This document shows, one piece after another, positions 10,480-23,118 of a stretch of DNA of 64,000 nucleotides (its first letter is position 1; each line of letters begins with the position of its first letter). The stretch comes from Branchiostoma floridae. Its lineage: Eukaryota > Chordata > Leptocardii > Amphioxiformes > Branchiostomatidae. Made by a program: the position numbers and the translations under genes. The stretch lies in assembly GCF_000003815.2 (NCBI RefSeq), contig NC_049979.1, positions 32,196,500-32,260,499 of the forward strand. The letters run 5' to 3'. A model generated the notes under the pieces. That model had not been told where the DNA came from, ran no database searches, and saw nothing but the letters and a program-made list of their open reading frames with translations.

Positions 10480-12480
10480 ATGCACAGTACTACTCTGCTA
10501 CATTTTTTCTGCTTAGGTATTAGATTTTACTCCCACTAATCTTTGCCTGTATCGAGGAAGGTATACAAATTATATAAGAGAAAAAGAACAATGGACTGAA
10601 GTTAACAGAACAATGCCAACTTTCTGAACGGACAGTTAACCTTGTAAGTCAGGACAGTGCACACATAAAGGCAGTTCAGTGTGCTATTTAAACTTACTAA
10701 GCGACGAAAGGCATGCTCAAGAGATGTGTTTAGCTTTCGATACAAAAATGGACAATACAAAACAAGTACACCTCATGGGAACCTTTGATATGTTCCAAAG
10801 TTTCTAGAGTTTCACTTTTTTGTCTGGTCTCCAAACAATGACGTAAAAAAAAACAGTCCCAGGGAACATCACTATCGGCATGACAGAATTTCTCAGAGCC
10901 AACCGGCGTCATCATTAACATTTCTTACCAAAACGTTAGCAGTTATAGCTATAAAACTTCCATTCTCCGCATGACTCAAAAACACTGTTAGTAAAAACCG
11001 CGGAGCGGTAACGTAAGCCAATCTCCCTCATTATGCTACACTTCGCGTCCTGTACCACAAAACACGCCTTGGGCCAGACGCCAATAAATCAGAAAGATGT
11101 GTCATATTAACTCAGTGGTGACATTTTGCTCGCCGACAATTTTGAGCCAGTAAAGAGGCCAATGAACGGGAAAGGCTAAAGTACCCCGAGCTTGTAGCGA
11201 AAAATCAGAGGAGGGAGAGGGGATGTGGTTCGGGGCCTTAAAAGGACACGTGGTCACTACCCGGGGTATTACCTCGGCTAGGTCGCCCGTGTTAGGCTGT
11301 CTGGTGATTAAGACCAGAACTCCCAGTGACCCCTGGGTCATCACTGACAATGTGTCCTTGTCGCAATGTTAGAGTCTATTTTCGAAAAGTTACTTTTATC
11401 AAAATACGAATGGTTCCTTGAGAATCTATCCTGTCCTCTGCGCCGTAATATTTGCCAGCTGTGAAAAAGTGAGGAATTTAGATTTTTAAGATTTATACTA
11501 CGTGATACCGCAGTTAACACATGGGCGCACAACACATAAACACATGTTGGATGGGATTATGATGATACAGAATCTAATCTAATCCAGTTATTATTGACGA
11601 ACTCCCATCTTTGAGTGCAGAACAACGTTAATTACAAATCTCTAATCGATCATGGCTTTTTTGAGCTCAGAATGTATTAGGTAAATCAGAAGGCAGGAAA
11701 ACAATATGATTGTAAATGTCTTAATGATTGTAAATGTTAGTAAACAACCCGATTAATCGTGCAGAGAAAACTTGATATACCCGGCCGACGATTTCCTTGG
11801 AAAAATCATTATGTAGATCAACTAGCCAATTTAATCTAAGACAAGTGAGTTTTGTTGAATATGACACTGAAACGTATCATGAGTCTACAACCCGCATCCC
11901 TCGTTGGACTACATCCCTTGAGGTAATTCATCACAATTCTTAACTTCTTCTGGTCACTTTCTCTATAAAACAAATACTGCTTTGTGAATTATGTCTTTGT
12001 ACAAATCTTTCTGCAACAAATCGTAAAAGTGTGTGCTTAAGTCAGAATTCATTGGTCCATTCTTGACACTGTATACTTTCATGTACCACAGAGCTTAAAT
12101 TACTTCATGCATGACCACCAAGTGACGCCTACATACAGGAAGGGAGTGTCATGTCTTGCGCTGTTAGAAAGTATGAACCAAAATGATGTTGCAATTGTGT
12201 ATATTCATCTATCCACTTATGTGTCGACCGCACGACTGAAAGAGGTAAAAGGTATTATACTGCAACAATAAAACACGTAGTATGGGTTAACCGGGTTAAT
12301 GGGTTAAATAGCAGTAAAGTAGATGAAGAGGCTATGTAACTTAAATAAAGGCCTTGACTTCATTTGGTCTACGTTTGGATACAGTCTGCAAAGACTTCCT
12401 ATAAGTTACGTGCAGCTCATACCAGTCTTTTGTTGATTTTTAAACCTTTAATTCAAAAACTTCTGTAAGTTTGACCACCA
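10480..12480. repeat. Diverged duplicated block C
   Basis: Contains the fullest collinear counterpart of block A (11030-11480 and 11890-12430) and of block B (10490-11100). It lacks the LINE that interrupts block A at 5095-5728. The AATAAA-containing core is at 11073-11091. No stable reading frame is shared between copies. Confidence 0.6.
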
Positions 12481-13082
12481 GGTGATGGGCAAAATTAATT
12501 TAATAATGAAGTATAAAACGGGTTTCAAAGTACACATCACAAATAGAACGTCCAGGACGAAAGTGTATTTTGTTTCTGTTCTCCAATTATAAAGTTTTTG
12601 CACATACACCCTTTAAGGCGTAAAGAAAAGTAGAGCTGACGTATTCTGCAATATTAATATATTATTTTATCACCAGCTATTATCTATCTATCTATCATTT
12701 TCAAGAAAAGTACAGTACATAATGGCTCGTACTAAATGTTATAAGAGATTGAAAAATTTTCAAAACATCTAGAAACAGACTTATCAACATTGACTTTCTT
12801 AGGATCCACAAGTAGCTTGACATTTCTGTTATCTGCACTCCATGTGGTCTTTAATGGAAGCAACATGAACTTTCCTGATTCCACCAAATGCCATAATACA
12901 ACTACACAAGAAAGAAAAAAATAAAACAACAAGCGATGCAATTTCAAGAAAACTACCAATACAGCATCAGTAACTTTGAGGTATATAAACTTCAAGTATT
13001 TCGGTGTTTAATATAATTTTGAGAAGACCCCTATTATAATGTTTTGATGTGCATCATAATAGTACCCAGTGTAGTTTCGAGG
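12481..13082. other. No recognisable gene
   Basis: AT-rich. A short (TATC)n tract lies near 12688-12705. A minus-strand frame at 12732-12995 has no recognisable motif. Confidence 0.5.
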
Positions 13083-13620
13083 GTTGGTTTACACAAATAC
13101 AATATCATTTGACAGAAAAACTACAAAACAATCGCTCTGAAATACATAAGATACAGATTTATGCTGCAAAAAGAAGTTCCTCCGTTTGGTATGTCAGACA
13201 TTGAATGTACAGTCATGTGTTGTATTGCATGAGACATAAGGTAGAGGCAACGTTTCCTTTTAGCATTGGTTTTAGGTTCTGGCGGTTTGATAGAGTTAGT
13301 TGTTGTTGATCATTTTCGGTACCGACTGTTGTTCTACTGGAAGGTGTGTTTATACCATTTTGGGCACTCCTGTGTCTAGTGTCCTACGAAATGAGGCAGA
13401 GGTTCTGTGTTGGATTCTCTCATTTACTAGTCAATAGCATAATGTATGTAACACTGTTGCACTGCCTATCTTGGTATCACATCCTATGACAAACCTTGCT
13501 ACCTGCTCCATATATTGTGCGTTACTTGGGGGCGCGTGATGTTTGAACTGTTGTGAGAACAGTTATCCAGGTGACAGAGTACCAGGGTTCTGCGAATGCA
13601 GTTTGTTTCTGATTCTGTTT
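13083..13620. repeat. Segmental repeat R, copy 1
   Basis: Homologous to 15190-15715. The first half is clearly diverged, but 13306-13450 is identical to 15424-15568 over 145 bp. The homologue of the G12 run in copy 2 is only G5 here. Confidence 0.8.
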
Positions 13621-14284
13621 ACCTAACTCAGACATGAGTTAGTTACCTTACTTTTAATCAAACGTTTTAGCACATCGTATTCTAGCAATATATTCGCCAT
13701 GTTTAAAAAAACGATTTATACTCTGTATAATTTCCTGCTGTATGAATTCCGATTCCTGGGACACAAATTAGATCCTTGATATGTCTACACCCTTACTTCT
13801 AACTTAATATCATGTCTTCGCGTTCTTGGTTTTTAACCTTTAGATAAAGAGGTACACACAATGTAAAGAAATCCTAGTCGACTGTAATGTTTCGTTCGCG
13901 AGCAAGTTGACGACCCCGCCGCAGAAAACATGAGCTATCTGACGACATGCATACCGTGAGCTTAATTCTTTTCCTTCGAAACGGCATTTTACCCATTTTT
14001 ATATCTTGAAAATTGAGCCTACCTAATATATGCCTTGTTTAAAATATGGCTACAATTTTATCAAAACATTTAATTTCAATGATGCACAGGTCATTCCAGA
14101 AGGACCGAGGATTTTCCTTTCATTTACCTTAGATCTTGTGTCTGCGCCCTATCCGACTGTTTGTCTTTATCATTCAAGTTTATACGAGATGGTCTGTATA
14201 TGGTCTGTTTACGTACGATTACAGCATTTATTAATGCTTTAAATTCCTCAAATCAATGCAAGATAATAAAAGATGAAAAGGACG
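13621..14284. other. Segment present only beside R copy 1
   Basis: In the second copy R is followed directly by block E, whereas here about 690 bp lie between R and block D. A piece at 13905-13935 (ccgccgcagaaaacatga) matches 6540-6570. No gene was recognised; the frame at 14030-14242 has no known motif. Confidence 0.5.
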
Positions 14285-14790
14285 TACATATCTGAGAGTA
14301 AAATTAGCGCAAAGTGCACAATAGAACCTGGATGATCTTTCTTGCTTGTTCTACCCACCCTTACTTCATACCCGCATGCTGCTAGGTAGATAGAAAAAAA
14401 AATAACTACAGAACAACTATGTTTAGGAACAAAAACAATGCTAACCTTCTGTGGGGATTGGTGACGTGGTGAGTCGGGTCGGCTACTTGGGGAATCTGAA
14501 TGAAATACACCAAGTAAACGTTAAATCATTGTGTCCCTTAAGTAATGAAAAGTTTGTCGGCAAAACGTTACAAGACGTAATAAGAACACAGTTTGCAGAA
14601 CATGACAGCTGCAAAACTGAGCGTCCTACACTACAAAGGACCCATTAGATCGCTACAAAACACACATGAAGCTAGATGCCAATAAATCTGCCGCAAAAGG
14701 TCGTCGGGGACAGCTGTCAACAGTGCGCTAAAATACCAGGTGTACCTGGTGAACATGTCCGATAAATTGGGCCATCGTCTATGTTAAACG
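14285..14790. repeat. Duplicated block D
   Basis: Closely matches 15720-16245 (block E): aaaattagcg, cccttacttcatacccgcat, ctacagaaca, gaaaagtttgtcggc, acaaaggacccattagatc. It also carries the AATAAA core (gatgccaataaatctg) shared with blocks A-C. Confidence 0.8.
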
Positions 14791-14997
14791 CATAATACGG
14801 TGCCTGAAGTCCCCGGAAAAAGGTTCAAAACATTTATTATTGTCTTTTTATTTCCTTTAACGAAAGATGTCAACAGTCTGTGCTTGAAGTTATTTGCAAG
14901 CGATACAAATATCAGTACCAAAATAACATAAGAGACTTCATAAACATTAACACCAAGCCTGTTTATGTATCAGCACCAAATTTGTTCTGTCTACCAG

Positions 14998-15187
14998 AAT
15001 ATGCAGCAGAAGGAGGTTAAAGGGTATGATACTACAATAGCACATGTATTGTGGGTTAACCCTCGCCTTGCTGAGGCAGTCTCTTTGGAACACACTGGTA
15101 TTGGTTACAGGGTTGCACAGCAGGAAAGAGGTTAAAGGTATGATACTACAATAGCACATGTTGTATGGGTGAACCCTCCCCTTTCTG
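14998..15187. repeat. Two tandem copies of an approx. 125-bp unit
   Basis: gaggttaaagg followed by tatgatactacaatagcaca occurs at about 15013 and 15130, each followed by gggt(t/g)aaccct. A third, weaker copy lies at 12240-12300. Confidence 0.65.
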
Positions 15188-15189
15188 GA

Positions 15190-15715
15190 TTGGTTTTGGG
15201 GGTTGGTTTACACAAAAACAATATCCTTTGACAGAAAAATTACCAAACATTCACACTAAAATACATAAGATACAAATTAATACTGCAGAAACAAGTTTCT
15301 ACGCTTGCTATAATAGACATCAAATGTCTAGTCGTGAGTGGTATTGTATAAGACATAATGTAGAGGCAGCGTTTCCTTTAGCATTGGCTTTAGGTTTTGG
15401 CTGTTTGATAGAGTTTACTGTTTTTGATCATTTTCGGTACCGACTGTTGTTCTACTGGAAGGTGTGTTTATACCATTTTGGGCACTCCTGTGTCTAGTGT
15501 CCTACGAAATGAGGCAGAGGTTCTGTGTTGGATTCTCTCATTTACTAGTCAATAGCATAATGTATGTAGAACTGTTGCAATGCCTATCTTAGTATCACAC
15601 CCTAGGACGAATCTTGTTACCTGTTCCATATATTGTGCGTTACTTGGGGGGGGGGGGCGTGATGTTTGAACTGTTGTGAGAACAGTAATCCAGGTGACAG
15701 AGATACATATAGTTA
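15190..15715. repeat. Segmental repeat R, copy 2
   Basis: Partner of 13083-13620. Contains a G12 run at 15646-15657. Confidence 0.8.
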
Positions 15716-15719
15716 TGTA

Positions 15720-16245
15720 TCTGCGTATAAAATTAGCGTAAAGTGCATTATAGAAAATGGCTGATCTTTCTTGCCTGTTAAATACATCCGCCACCCTTAC
15801 TTCATACCCGCATGCTGGTAGGTAAATAGAAATACATTAACTACAGAACACCTATGTTTAGGAACCAAAACAATGCTGACCTTCTGTTAGGATTGGTGTC
15901 CTGGTGAGTCGGGTTGGCACCTTAGTGAATCCGAATAAAATACACCAAGTAAACGTTAGGTCCTTGTGTCCTTCAAGTAGTGAAAAGTTTGTCGGCATAA
16001 CGTTACTACTTATAATACGTAATAAGAAAACAGTTTGCACAACACGAAAGCTGCAAAACTCGTCCTAAACCACAAAGGACCCATTAGATCACTACAAAAC
16101 ACAGCTGAAGCTGGACGCCAATTAATCTGCCGCATAAGGTCGTCGGTGACAACTGACAACCGTGCGCTAAAATACCAGGTCTACTTAGTGAACATGTCCA
16201 ATAAATTGGTTCATAAGCTACGTTATATATATGGTGCATGACCTG
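15720..16245. repeat. Duplicated block E
   Basis: Partner of block D. The AATAAA core is mutated here to AATTAA (gacgccaattaatctg). Confidence 0.75.
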
Positions 16246-16396
16246 AACTGAATTTGGCATTGTCACATATAAGTATATGATGGCGTCTTCAGTCTGTCAT
16301 GGGAAAACACACTTATGGCGAATTGTCGAGAAGAAGATGAGAATTCCAATCTAAATGTGTCTTAAGTGATACTAATTTCAAATTAAACTCCACACT

Positions 16397-17730
16397 ACAT
16401 GATGTGTTTTTATATCACAAACATCTTGTGCTAATGGTGTGTTTACTACAACAGACGGGGCGTCTATCACCCAACAGGAGTACTGTTTATCCGCGTGTTT
16501 GAACCACAAACATGCTGTGCTAATGGCGTGTTTACTACAACAGACTGGGCGTCTATCACCGAACACGAGTACTATTTACCCACGTGTTTGAAGCTTGTTT
16601 ATTTGCATCACAAACATGTTGTGCTAATGGTGTGTTCACTACAACAAACGGGGCGTCTATCACCCAAAAGGGGCACTGTTTACCCGCGTGTTTGAACCGC
16701 AGACATATTGTGCTAATGGTGTGTTTACTACAACAGACTGGGCGTCTATCACCCAACAGGAGTACTGTTTATCCGCGTGTTTGAACCTTGTTTATTTACA
16801 TCACAAACATGTTGTGCTAATGGTGTGTTTACTACAACAGACGGGGTGTCTGTCACCCAACAGGGCCACTGTTTATCCGCGTGTTTGAACCTTGTTTATT
16901 TACATCACAAACAATTGTTGTGCTAATGGTGTGTTCACTACAACAGACGGGGCGTCTATCAAACAACAGGGCCACTGTTTATCTGTGTGTTTGGGCCTTG
17001 TTTATTTACATCACAGACATGTTGTGCTAATGGTATGTTCACTAAAACAGACGGGGTGTCTGTCACCCAACAGGGCCACTGTTTATCTGACAGTGTGTGT
17101 TTGAACCTTGTTTATTTACATCACAAACATGTTGTGCTAATGGTGTGTTTACTACAACAGACGGGAATGTCTATCACCCAACAGGGCCACTGATTATCTG
17201 TGCGTTTGAGCCTTGTTTATTTACATCACAAACATGTTGTGCTAATGGTGTGTTTACTACAACAGACGTGGCGTCTATCAAACAACAGGGCCACTGTTTA
17301 TCTGTGTGTTTTGGCCTTGTTTATTTACATCACAAACATGTTGTGCTAATGGTGTGTTTACTACAACAGACGGGGTGTCTGTCACCCAACAGGGCCACTG
17401 TTTATCTGTGTGTTTGAACCTTGTTTATTTACATCACAAACATATTGTGCTAATGGTGTGTTTACTACAACAGACGGGGTGTCTGTCACCCAACAGGGCC
17501 ACTGTTTATCTGTGTGTTTGAGCCTTGTTTATTTACATCACAGACATGTTGTGCTAATGGTGTGTTTACTACAACAGACAACAGTATATCACCCAAGAGG
17601 GGTATGGTTTACCCGCCTGTTTGAACCACGAACATGTTGTGCTAATGGTGTGTTTACTACAACAGACGGGATGTTTATCACTCAACAGGGGCACTGTTTA
17701 CCTGCGTGTTTGAACCTTGTTTATTCATGA
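16397..17730. repeat. Minisatellite with 104-bp and 89-bp units
   Basis: Thirteen copies of a unit around ttgtgctaatggtgtgttta and ctacaacagacggggtgtct. Starts of the 'gtgctaatgg' motif give steps of about 104 bp, with three shorter steps of 87-90 bp that lack the ccttgtttatttacat part. Each unit carries a short dyad, ACAGAC...GTCTGT. Open frames of 60-106 codons run through the array on both strands because the unit lacks stops. They change frame between units and are not genes. Confidence 0.9.
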
Positions 17731-17739
17731 AAGCTCAAA

Positions 17740-18775
17740 TCTGTCCGCATGCCGTTTTTAATTGAGGTCATGACGGAACAGTTAAGGGTCACACAAAACA
17801 TATAACTGAGGTAAATATACACATATTTTACACATGTTTTACACATACATCATGCAAAATAATTCCTACAACAGAATGAATGCAGGTAACATTAACCATG
17901 CCACATTAAGCATCCCCAAAATAAGAATAGTCATTACAGAAATTCAAATTTAACAATGCTTAAACAACTGAAGGTAGTAAATCAAATAACGAAAAAGATT
18001 TTTAGTTGATTTTTTGCGAGATTGTAATCGTTAACATCAAGGTGTTTGGGCTATGACCCAGAAGTCATTCCTTAAATTCTATTGATATGGCGGCGACTTT
18101 TCTTATTTTATTCGGGTAAAAAGGAATACCTAACTTATGCAAAGGGTCACCATCAGATTTGACTTTGTGTTTAAGGGTAGCCACAGATGTTGCACGGAGA
18201 AGAACCTACATGACTAACCACAAAGGGTGAGGGTCCTGTCCACTGTGAACGGTTCAAAACTTAATGTCCTATGGATTCACCTGGAGGTCACTAGACGATA
18301 TGTACAGGCTGCGTTTACAGATCCTATTGATTTAGCCTAGCCTTTTGTAACTTCATTACAATTCAGCCACTGGCTGCGAAGAAAGAGTAGTGGGCTGTCC
18401 CAATGACCCAATAACAAATATAACAAATTAAAGGCTCTATAAACAAGAGACAGGTACACGTTTTACTCCCAAAAGATAAGTCAAAAGAACATTCTGAGAC
18501 TATGAACAGAATAGTGGCATACTGTTAGCTATAAGCTTAAGTATGCCGTCTGTGTATAATAAAATGAAATGTCGTCTGTTTAATTTTAAAACACAGCAGG
18601 TCACTAAACGTAACTTATTACGTAAGTTCATACCGTGCATTTGCGGCACATCTTGTCGTCCTAGTCCACATTACACATTAGTATGGTTCTGAGCTTCTGT
18701 TTTGACTCTATACCAGGAGCTTCCAGAGCTTGTAGTACTTATTCCACGTCTGACATCCATGTTAGCCTTGGACTA
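17740..18775. other. Anonymous intergenic DNA
   Basis: No long frame, repeat or RNA-like element was recognised. Confidence 0.5.
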
Positions 18776-18779
18776 AGCC

Positions 18780-19240
18780 TCTGCCCTATTCTCCACAAGT
18801 AGATCTCCATTCTATTATCTTCTTCGCTGTTCTCTATTTCCCATTATTGGGACATGCATTATACACCTTAGCTTTCTTCCTCTCACTATGTCTGCCATTC
18901 CTCTCTGGTTTGTTTGTCTGTCCCTGTATAAGATGCCCCGTATTTTTCTCAGACATTGTATGGAAGGCATTCAGGGGCTTTTTATCCGCTGCATATACTT
19001 CCCATGTTTCGCTCCTATACAACACACAGTATTGACAGTACTGTTGCTTGGTATATCTTAAGATTGCTCTACAGGCTTAGTACTCAAGTCTTCAGCACTT
19101 TTTTTTAGATTTCCCCAAGGCTTTTCCAATTCTTTTTTCAGTCATAACTTCATTGTGGCTATATCCATGTGATGTGACCTTGCTCCGAACACAAATCCGT
19201 AGTATCTGTCTGCCGCAAGACTTTATACTTAATTCCTATC
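18780..19240 (-). pseudogene. LINE polymerase relic after the RT palm
   Basis: Minus-strand translation gives KIYQATVLSIL, then after a frameshift LYRSETWEVYAADKKPLNAFH, then degraded sequence. The pattern 'K..VY...VLSTLLYGSETW.......LNAFH' is typical of the region following the reverse transcriptase in several LINE groups. Frameshifts and stops show that it is dead. No tail or target duplication was found. Confidence 0.7.
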
Positions 19241-19552
19241 CATACCTTTCTTCGTATTCTCTCTTACGTAAGTCAACCTAAGATCACGCATGGTTTTAAC
19301 ATAAGCTCACGCACAATATCAAGAGTATTGGTTATATATAAAAATAGAAGTGACAAAATGTCATACAAAGATGTTAAATAGTATTTTCGGTACTCACTCT
19401 CATATTTTTCCATGTAACGCCCGGTTATTAGAAACACATACAAAACACATCCCAAATTTTAACAACAAAAGAAGACCGACCTTTTAAACGACTGATCATA
19501 TGATGAGAGACAAACATGACGTTGCCGATCCATAGCTTTGTAATCCGTCATT

Positions 19553-19839
19553 NNNNNNNNNNNNNNNNNNNNNNNNNNNNNNNNNNNNNNNNNNNNNNNN
19601 NNNNNNNNNNNNNNNNNNNNNNNNNNNNNNNNNNNNNNNNNNNNNNNNNNNNNNNNNNNNNNNNNNNNNNNNNNNNNNNNNNNNNNNNNNNNNNNNNNNN
19701 NNNNNNNNNNNNNNNNNNNNNNNNNNNNNNNNNNNNNNNNNNNNNNNNNNNNNNNNNNNNNNNNNNNNNNNNNNNNNNNNNNNNNNNNNNNNNNNNNNNN
19801 NNNNNNNNNNNNNNNNNNNNNNNNNNNNNNNNNNNNNNN
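19553..19839. other. Assembly gap (287 N)
   Basis: Run of N. Confidence 1.
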
Positions 19840-20462
19840 ACGCAGTAGTTTTTTTATTGCAAAAAGAAAAGAAAAACGTCATATTAGCAAAGCGGTAACA
19901 ATTATATATAAGCATGTGGTCTAAGTTTACCCAGACTTTACTATTTAGTAACGGAGACTAAGAAAATCACAACAGTACTACTTAACCAGAATAAAGCTGC
20001 CACGACTATGTGTCATGGCCATAAGGACTAGACAAAACTCGGATCGAAACGTTTAAATGATAAATATCTTATGGACACAAATCCAGGCGAATATCCAGTT
20101 TCTTTAGATGTCAAAGGTAAACATGACGATTGAGGATGATATGAAACGTTGTTATGACGATTGTTTGTCCCATTAAAGCGTCATATCACGTGCAAATCTG
20201 TCCACACGAATACGCAGACGTGCCGTACTCGAGTACTCCGAGGCTCAGACCATATTTCACTGGATACAATGGTGTCACGTCTGCATTCTGCACAAACACA
20301 TCGTTCCCTGTCTTACACGTAATGTGAATGACATGATATACCGGCAGTTCAATGGGGTAAAAGACTCTACAAATATCGTTAATTTTTGGGACAGTTGTGC
20401 TACAGTCAAGAAGTCTTTTTGCTTGGCTTTATTATGCTATAATTTCTGAAAAAAAATTGTTT
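19840..20462. other. No recognisable gene
   Basis: No coding or repeat signal was recognised. Confidence 0.5.
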
Positions 20463-21055
20463 AACCCTATTCAGACCGGGGGGGGGGGGGCTTTTGAGGC
20501 CCGCGCTAACTTCGATGTCCTATAACGCCAGAACGGCTTACGCTAGAGCCACCAAATTTGGTGAGTTTTCCTAAAATATTGTTGGCAACAATTTTGCGAA
20601 GTTTGACAAATTTTCCATTTTTTTCTTGTTGCCATGGCAACCGTTTGTTGACAGGCAGTTTTGCCAAAAATCACTATTTTTGGTTCTAACTATGTATTTT
20701 TCACATTTATTTGCTATATTACTGCGATTTTGTTACATAAATAAAATCTTATATTATTCAGCATATCTTTCATAATTATATATGCATAAATTATGCTAAT
20801 TTAATGACGTCATCAGCCCAAAATCCAAGATGGCGGACCGAATGGCGAAATCAATAATAACAAGCTAATTATCCCTTAAAATTTGTAACTACCTGGTATT
20901 TTTTCATCAAAAACCATCTAAATGAATGAATTTAGTCTATTTCCATTGCCCTTTGTGATTATTTGTTGCAAAAAAAGTAATTTTTAAAAATTCAAGGTGG
21001 TGAATATAAAATGGCGGAGTACGGTCTTACAAGAGAAAGCCCCAGTCCCGATTTT
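20463..21055 (-). mobile_element. F-family MITE, inverted, runs into a gap
   Basis: Begins TTTAACCCTATTCAGACC, then G13 (20478-20490), as in the reverse complement of the right end of the element at 42326-43844. Inside are a perfect GTTGCCATGGCAAC (20628-20641), TGACGTCA (20805-20812) and CAAGATGGCGG (20826-20836). The far end is lost in the gap. Confidence 0.75.
20628..20641. promoter_or_regulatory. Perfect RFX X-box palindrome in MITE
   Basis: GTTGCCATGGCAAC, identical to the palindromic RFX-family binding consensus. Use in vivo is unknown. Confidence 0.35.
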
Positions 21056-21407
21056 NNNNNNNNNNNNNNNNNNNNNNNNNNNNNNNNNNNNNNNNNNNNN
21101 NNNNNNNNNNNNNNNNNNNNNNNNNNNNNNNNNNNNNNNNNNNNNNNNNNNNNNNNNNNNNNNNNNNNNNNNNNNNNNNNNNNNNNNNNNNNNNNNNNNN
21201 NNNNNNNNNNNNNNNNNNNNNNNNNNNNNNNNNNNNNNNNNNNNNNNNNNNNNNNNNNNNNNNNNNNNNNNNNNNNNNNNNNNNNNNNNNNNNNNNNNNN
21301 NNNNNNNNNNNNNNNNNNNNNNNNNNNNNNNNNNNNNNNNNNNNNNNNNNNNNNNNNNNNNNNNNNNNNNNNNNNNNNNNNNNNNNNNNNNNNNNNNNNN
21401 NNNNNNN
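21056..21407. other. Assembly gap (352 N)
   Basis: Run of N. Confidence 1.
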
Positions 21408-21809
21408 ATAGGTATAAGACAAAGGTAGTTTATATTTGAGACCGTATACTTAACTTCATTGGTTGATATAATTGACCATGTGCACGGTATCGGCAGCTCC
21501 ACCCTTCCCTTACACTGCGACCTGGATTGTTAGGAAAGTCAAAGTTTAGCCAGGAAAGCTAGGAACCGCTTCCGCGACCTCTCAATCTCGCGTCCACTAT
21601 CTTCACTACTTCGCCTTTCGACGCAACGTTTTGAGAATTCGTCTAGAAAGTAGCACCGACAACATTTTCACTACGCCCTGATCAATGACTGCACACTGGA
21701 CTAAGTTTGTTTTTGTAAGAGTTTAGTCTGACAGCTAATGAGTGATATTTGTCAGACACAAAACCAACCACTATGAAGGGGTCAAACCTCGCCATCCGGC
21801 AGGTACAGT
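21408..21809. other. No recognisable gene
   Basis: Mixed-composition DNA between a gap and a minisatellite. Nothing was recognised. Confidence 0.5.
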
Positions 21810-22283
21810 CATCGGTGCAAACGAGCGGGTTCGCCGAGAGAAGGCGACGCGAGCCTGCGGCATGACCAGTCATCGGTGAACACGAGCAGGTTCGCCGAGA
21901 GAAGTGGACGGGAGCCTGCGGCAAATCCAGCCATCGGTGAACACGAGCTGGTTCGCAGAGAGAAGGCGACGCGAATCGGCGGCAGGACAGTCATCGGTGA
22001 ACACGAGCAGGCTCGCCGAGAGAAGTTGACGGGAGCCTGCGGCAGGACCAGTCATCGGTGAACACGAGCAGGTTCGCCGAGAGAAGTGGACGGGAGCCTG
22101 CGGCAAATCCAGCCATCGGTGAACACGAGCTGGTTCGCAGAGAGAAGGCGACGCGAGTCGGCGGCAGGACAGTCATCGGTGAACACGAGCAGGCTCGCCG
22201 AGAGAAGTCGACGGGAGCCTGCGGCAGGACCAGTCATCGGTGAACACGAGCAGGCTCGCCGAGAGAAGTCGACGGGAGCCTGC
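21810..22283. repeat. GC-rich 61-bp minisatellite with 182-bp higher-order repeat
   Basis: Eight units starting catcggtg at 21810, 21871, 21932, 21992, 22053, 22114, 22174 and 22235 (60-61 bp each). Three unit types recur in the same order, so 21871-22052 and 22053-22234 form two nearly identical 182-bp blocks. Open frames cross the array on both strands but merely reflect stop-free repeats. Confidence 0.95.
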
Positions 22284-22599
22284 GCGTTTACAGTTCCCCA
22301 AACTGATCGGGGAATCAGCAAGTCAACATCTGAGGCGACAGAAGGCTTTTACCATTTACAGAAATACCTAGAATATTTAGAGAAAACATATGCTATTGTA
22401 TAAAAGTTTTAAACTGGGCTGATATGAATCAATTGAACTGGGTTTATACTTAATGAAACAATGTTGTGTTAAAGTTTTCAGAAAAATTTAGAAAAGCAGG
22501 TAATATTTTTATATTAAAAAACCTAGTTTTTAAATACACACAGAAAAACGCATTTTTGCTTGTAAGGATGTATGCCTCCTCCACGTGCCACAATACTTT

Positions 22600-23118
22600 C
22601 TATCGGATATTTGTCATAAATGTTGCCAAGATACATTTGCACATTTATAGATGTTGCTGTTCACAAAAAAAATAAATTTAAATCCCATGCATTTCTTTTC
22701 ACGCGCGCACACACACACACACTCATACGACGGCTAAAACTAGTGTTTGATATTAATTACAAATGATATACTCTTGGTAATAGTCGTCCAGGATTGGGGC
22801 CTTTCTTCGTTGGGGTGCTTTCAAACCCTGACTTGGGCCCCAATACATTACAGTCGAATAATTTTCAATAGACCTGCTCTGGCAGAAATTAGGCAAAATT
22901 TATGCAGGAATGTTGTTACTTGGCTCTGAATGAGTCGCACTACACGAAATGATATAGAATCCTGACGGATACGTACAGGTATGCCTCCGTATTCTTCGCG
23001 AGTATAGGCAAATGCAGGCGAATCCGGCAACGTTTTCGTGACAAATCCGAACATCGGAAATGTTTATTCAGACAGTGAAAACGACGAATATCCGAAATAA
23101 GGATTTGCGACAAAAAAG
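22600..23118. repeat. Left inverted arm of the 22.6-26.3 kb element
   Basis: Inverted partner of 25770-26275. Includes a (CA)n/(CG)n tract at about 22701-22722, mirrored by (GC)n near 26162-26176. Confidence 0.7.

Noticed and set aside
16397-17730. Possible CRISPR-like array or repeat protein gene
   Set aside because: Units are directly tandem with no unique spacers, the genome is eukaryotic, and frames shift between units.
19496-21502. Open frames spanning N gaps
   Set aside because: Most of their length is unknown sequence.
21810-22321. Overlapping frames of 61-105 codons on both strands
   Set aside because: Stop-free minisatellite units; no start context or splice structure supports a protein.
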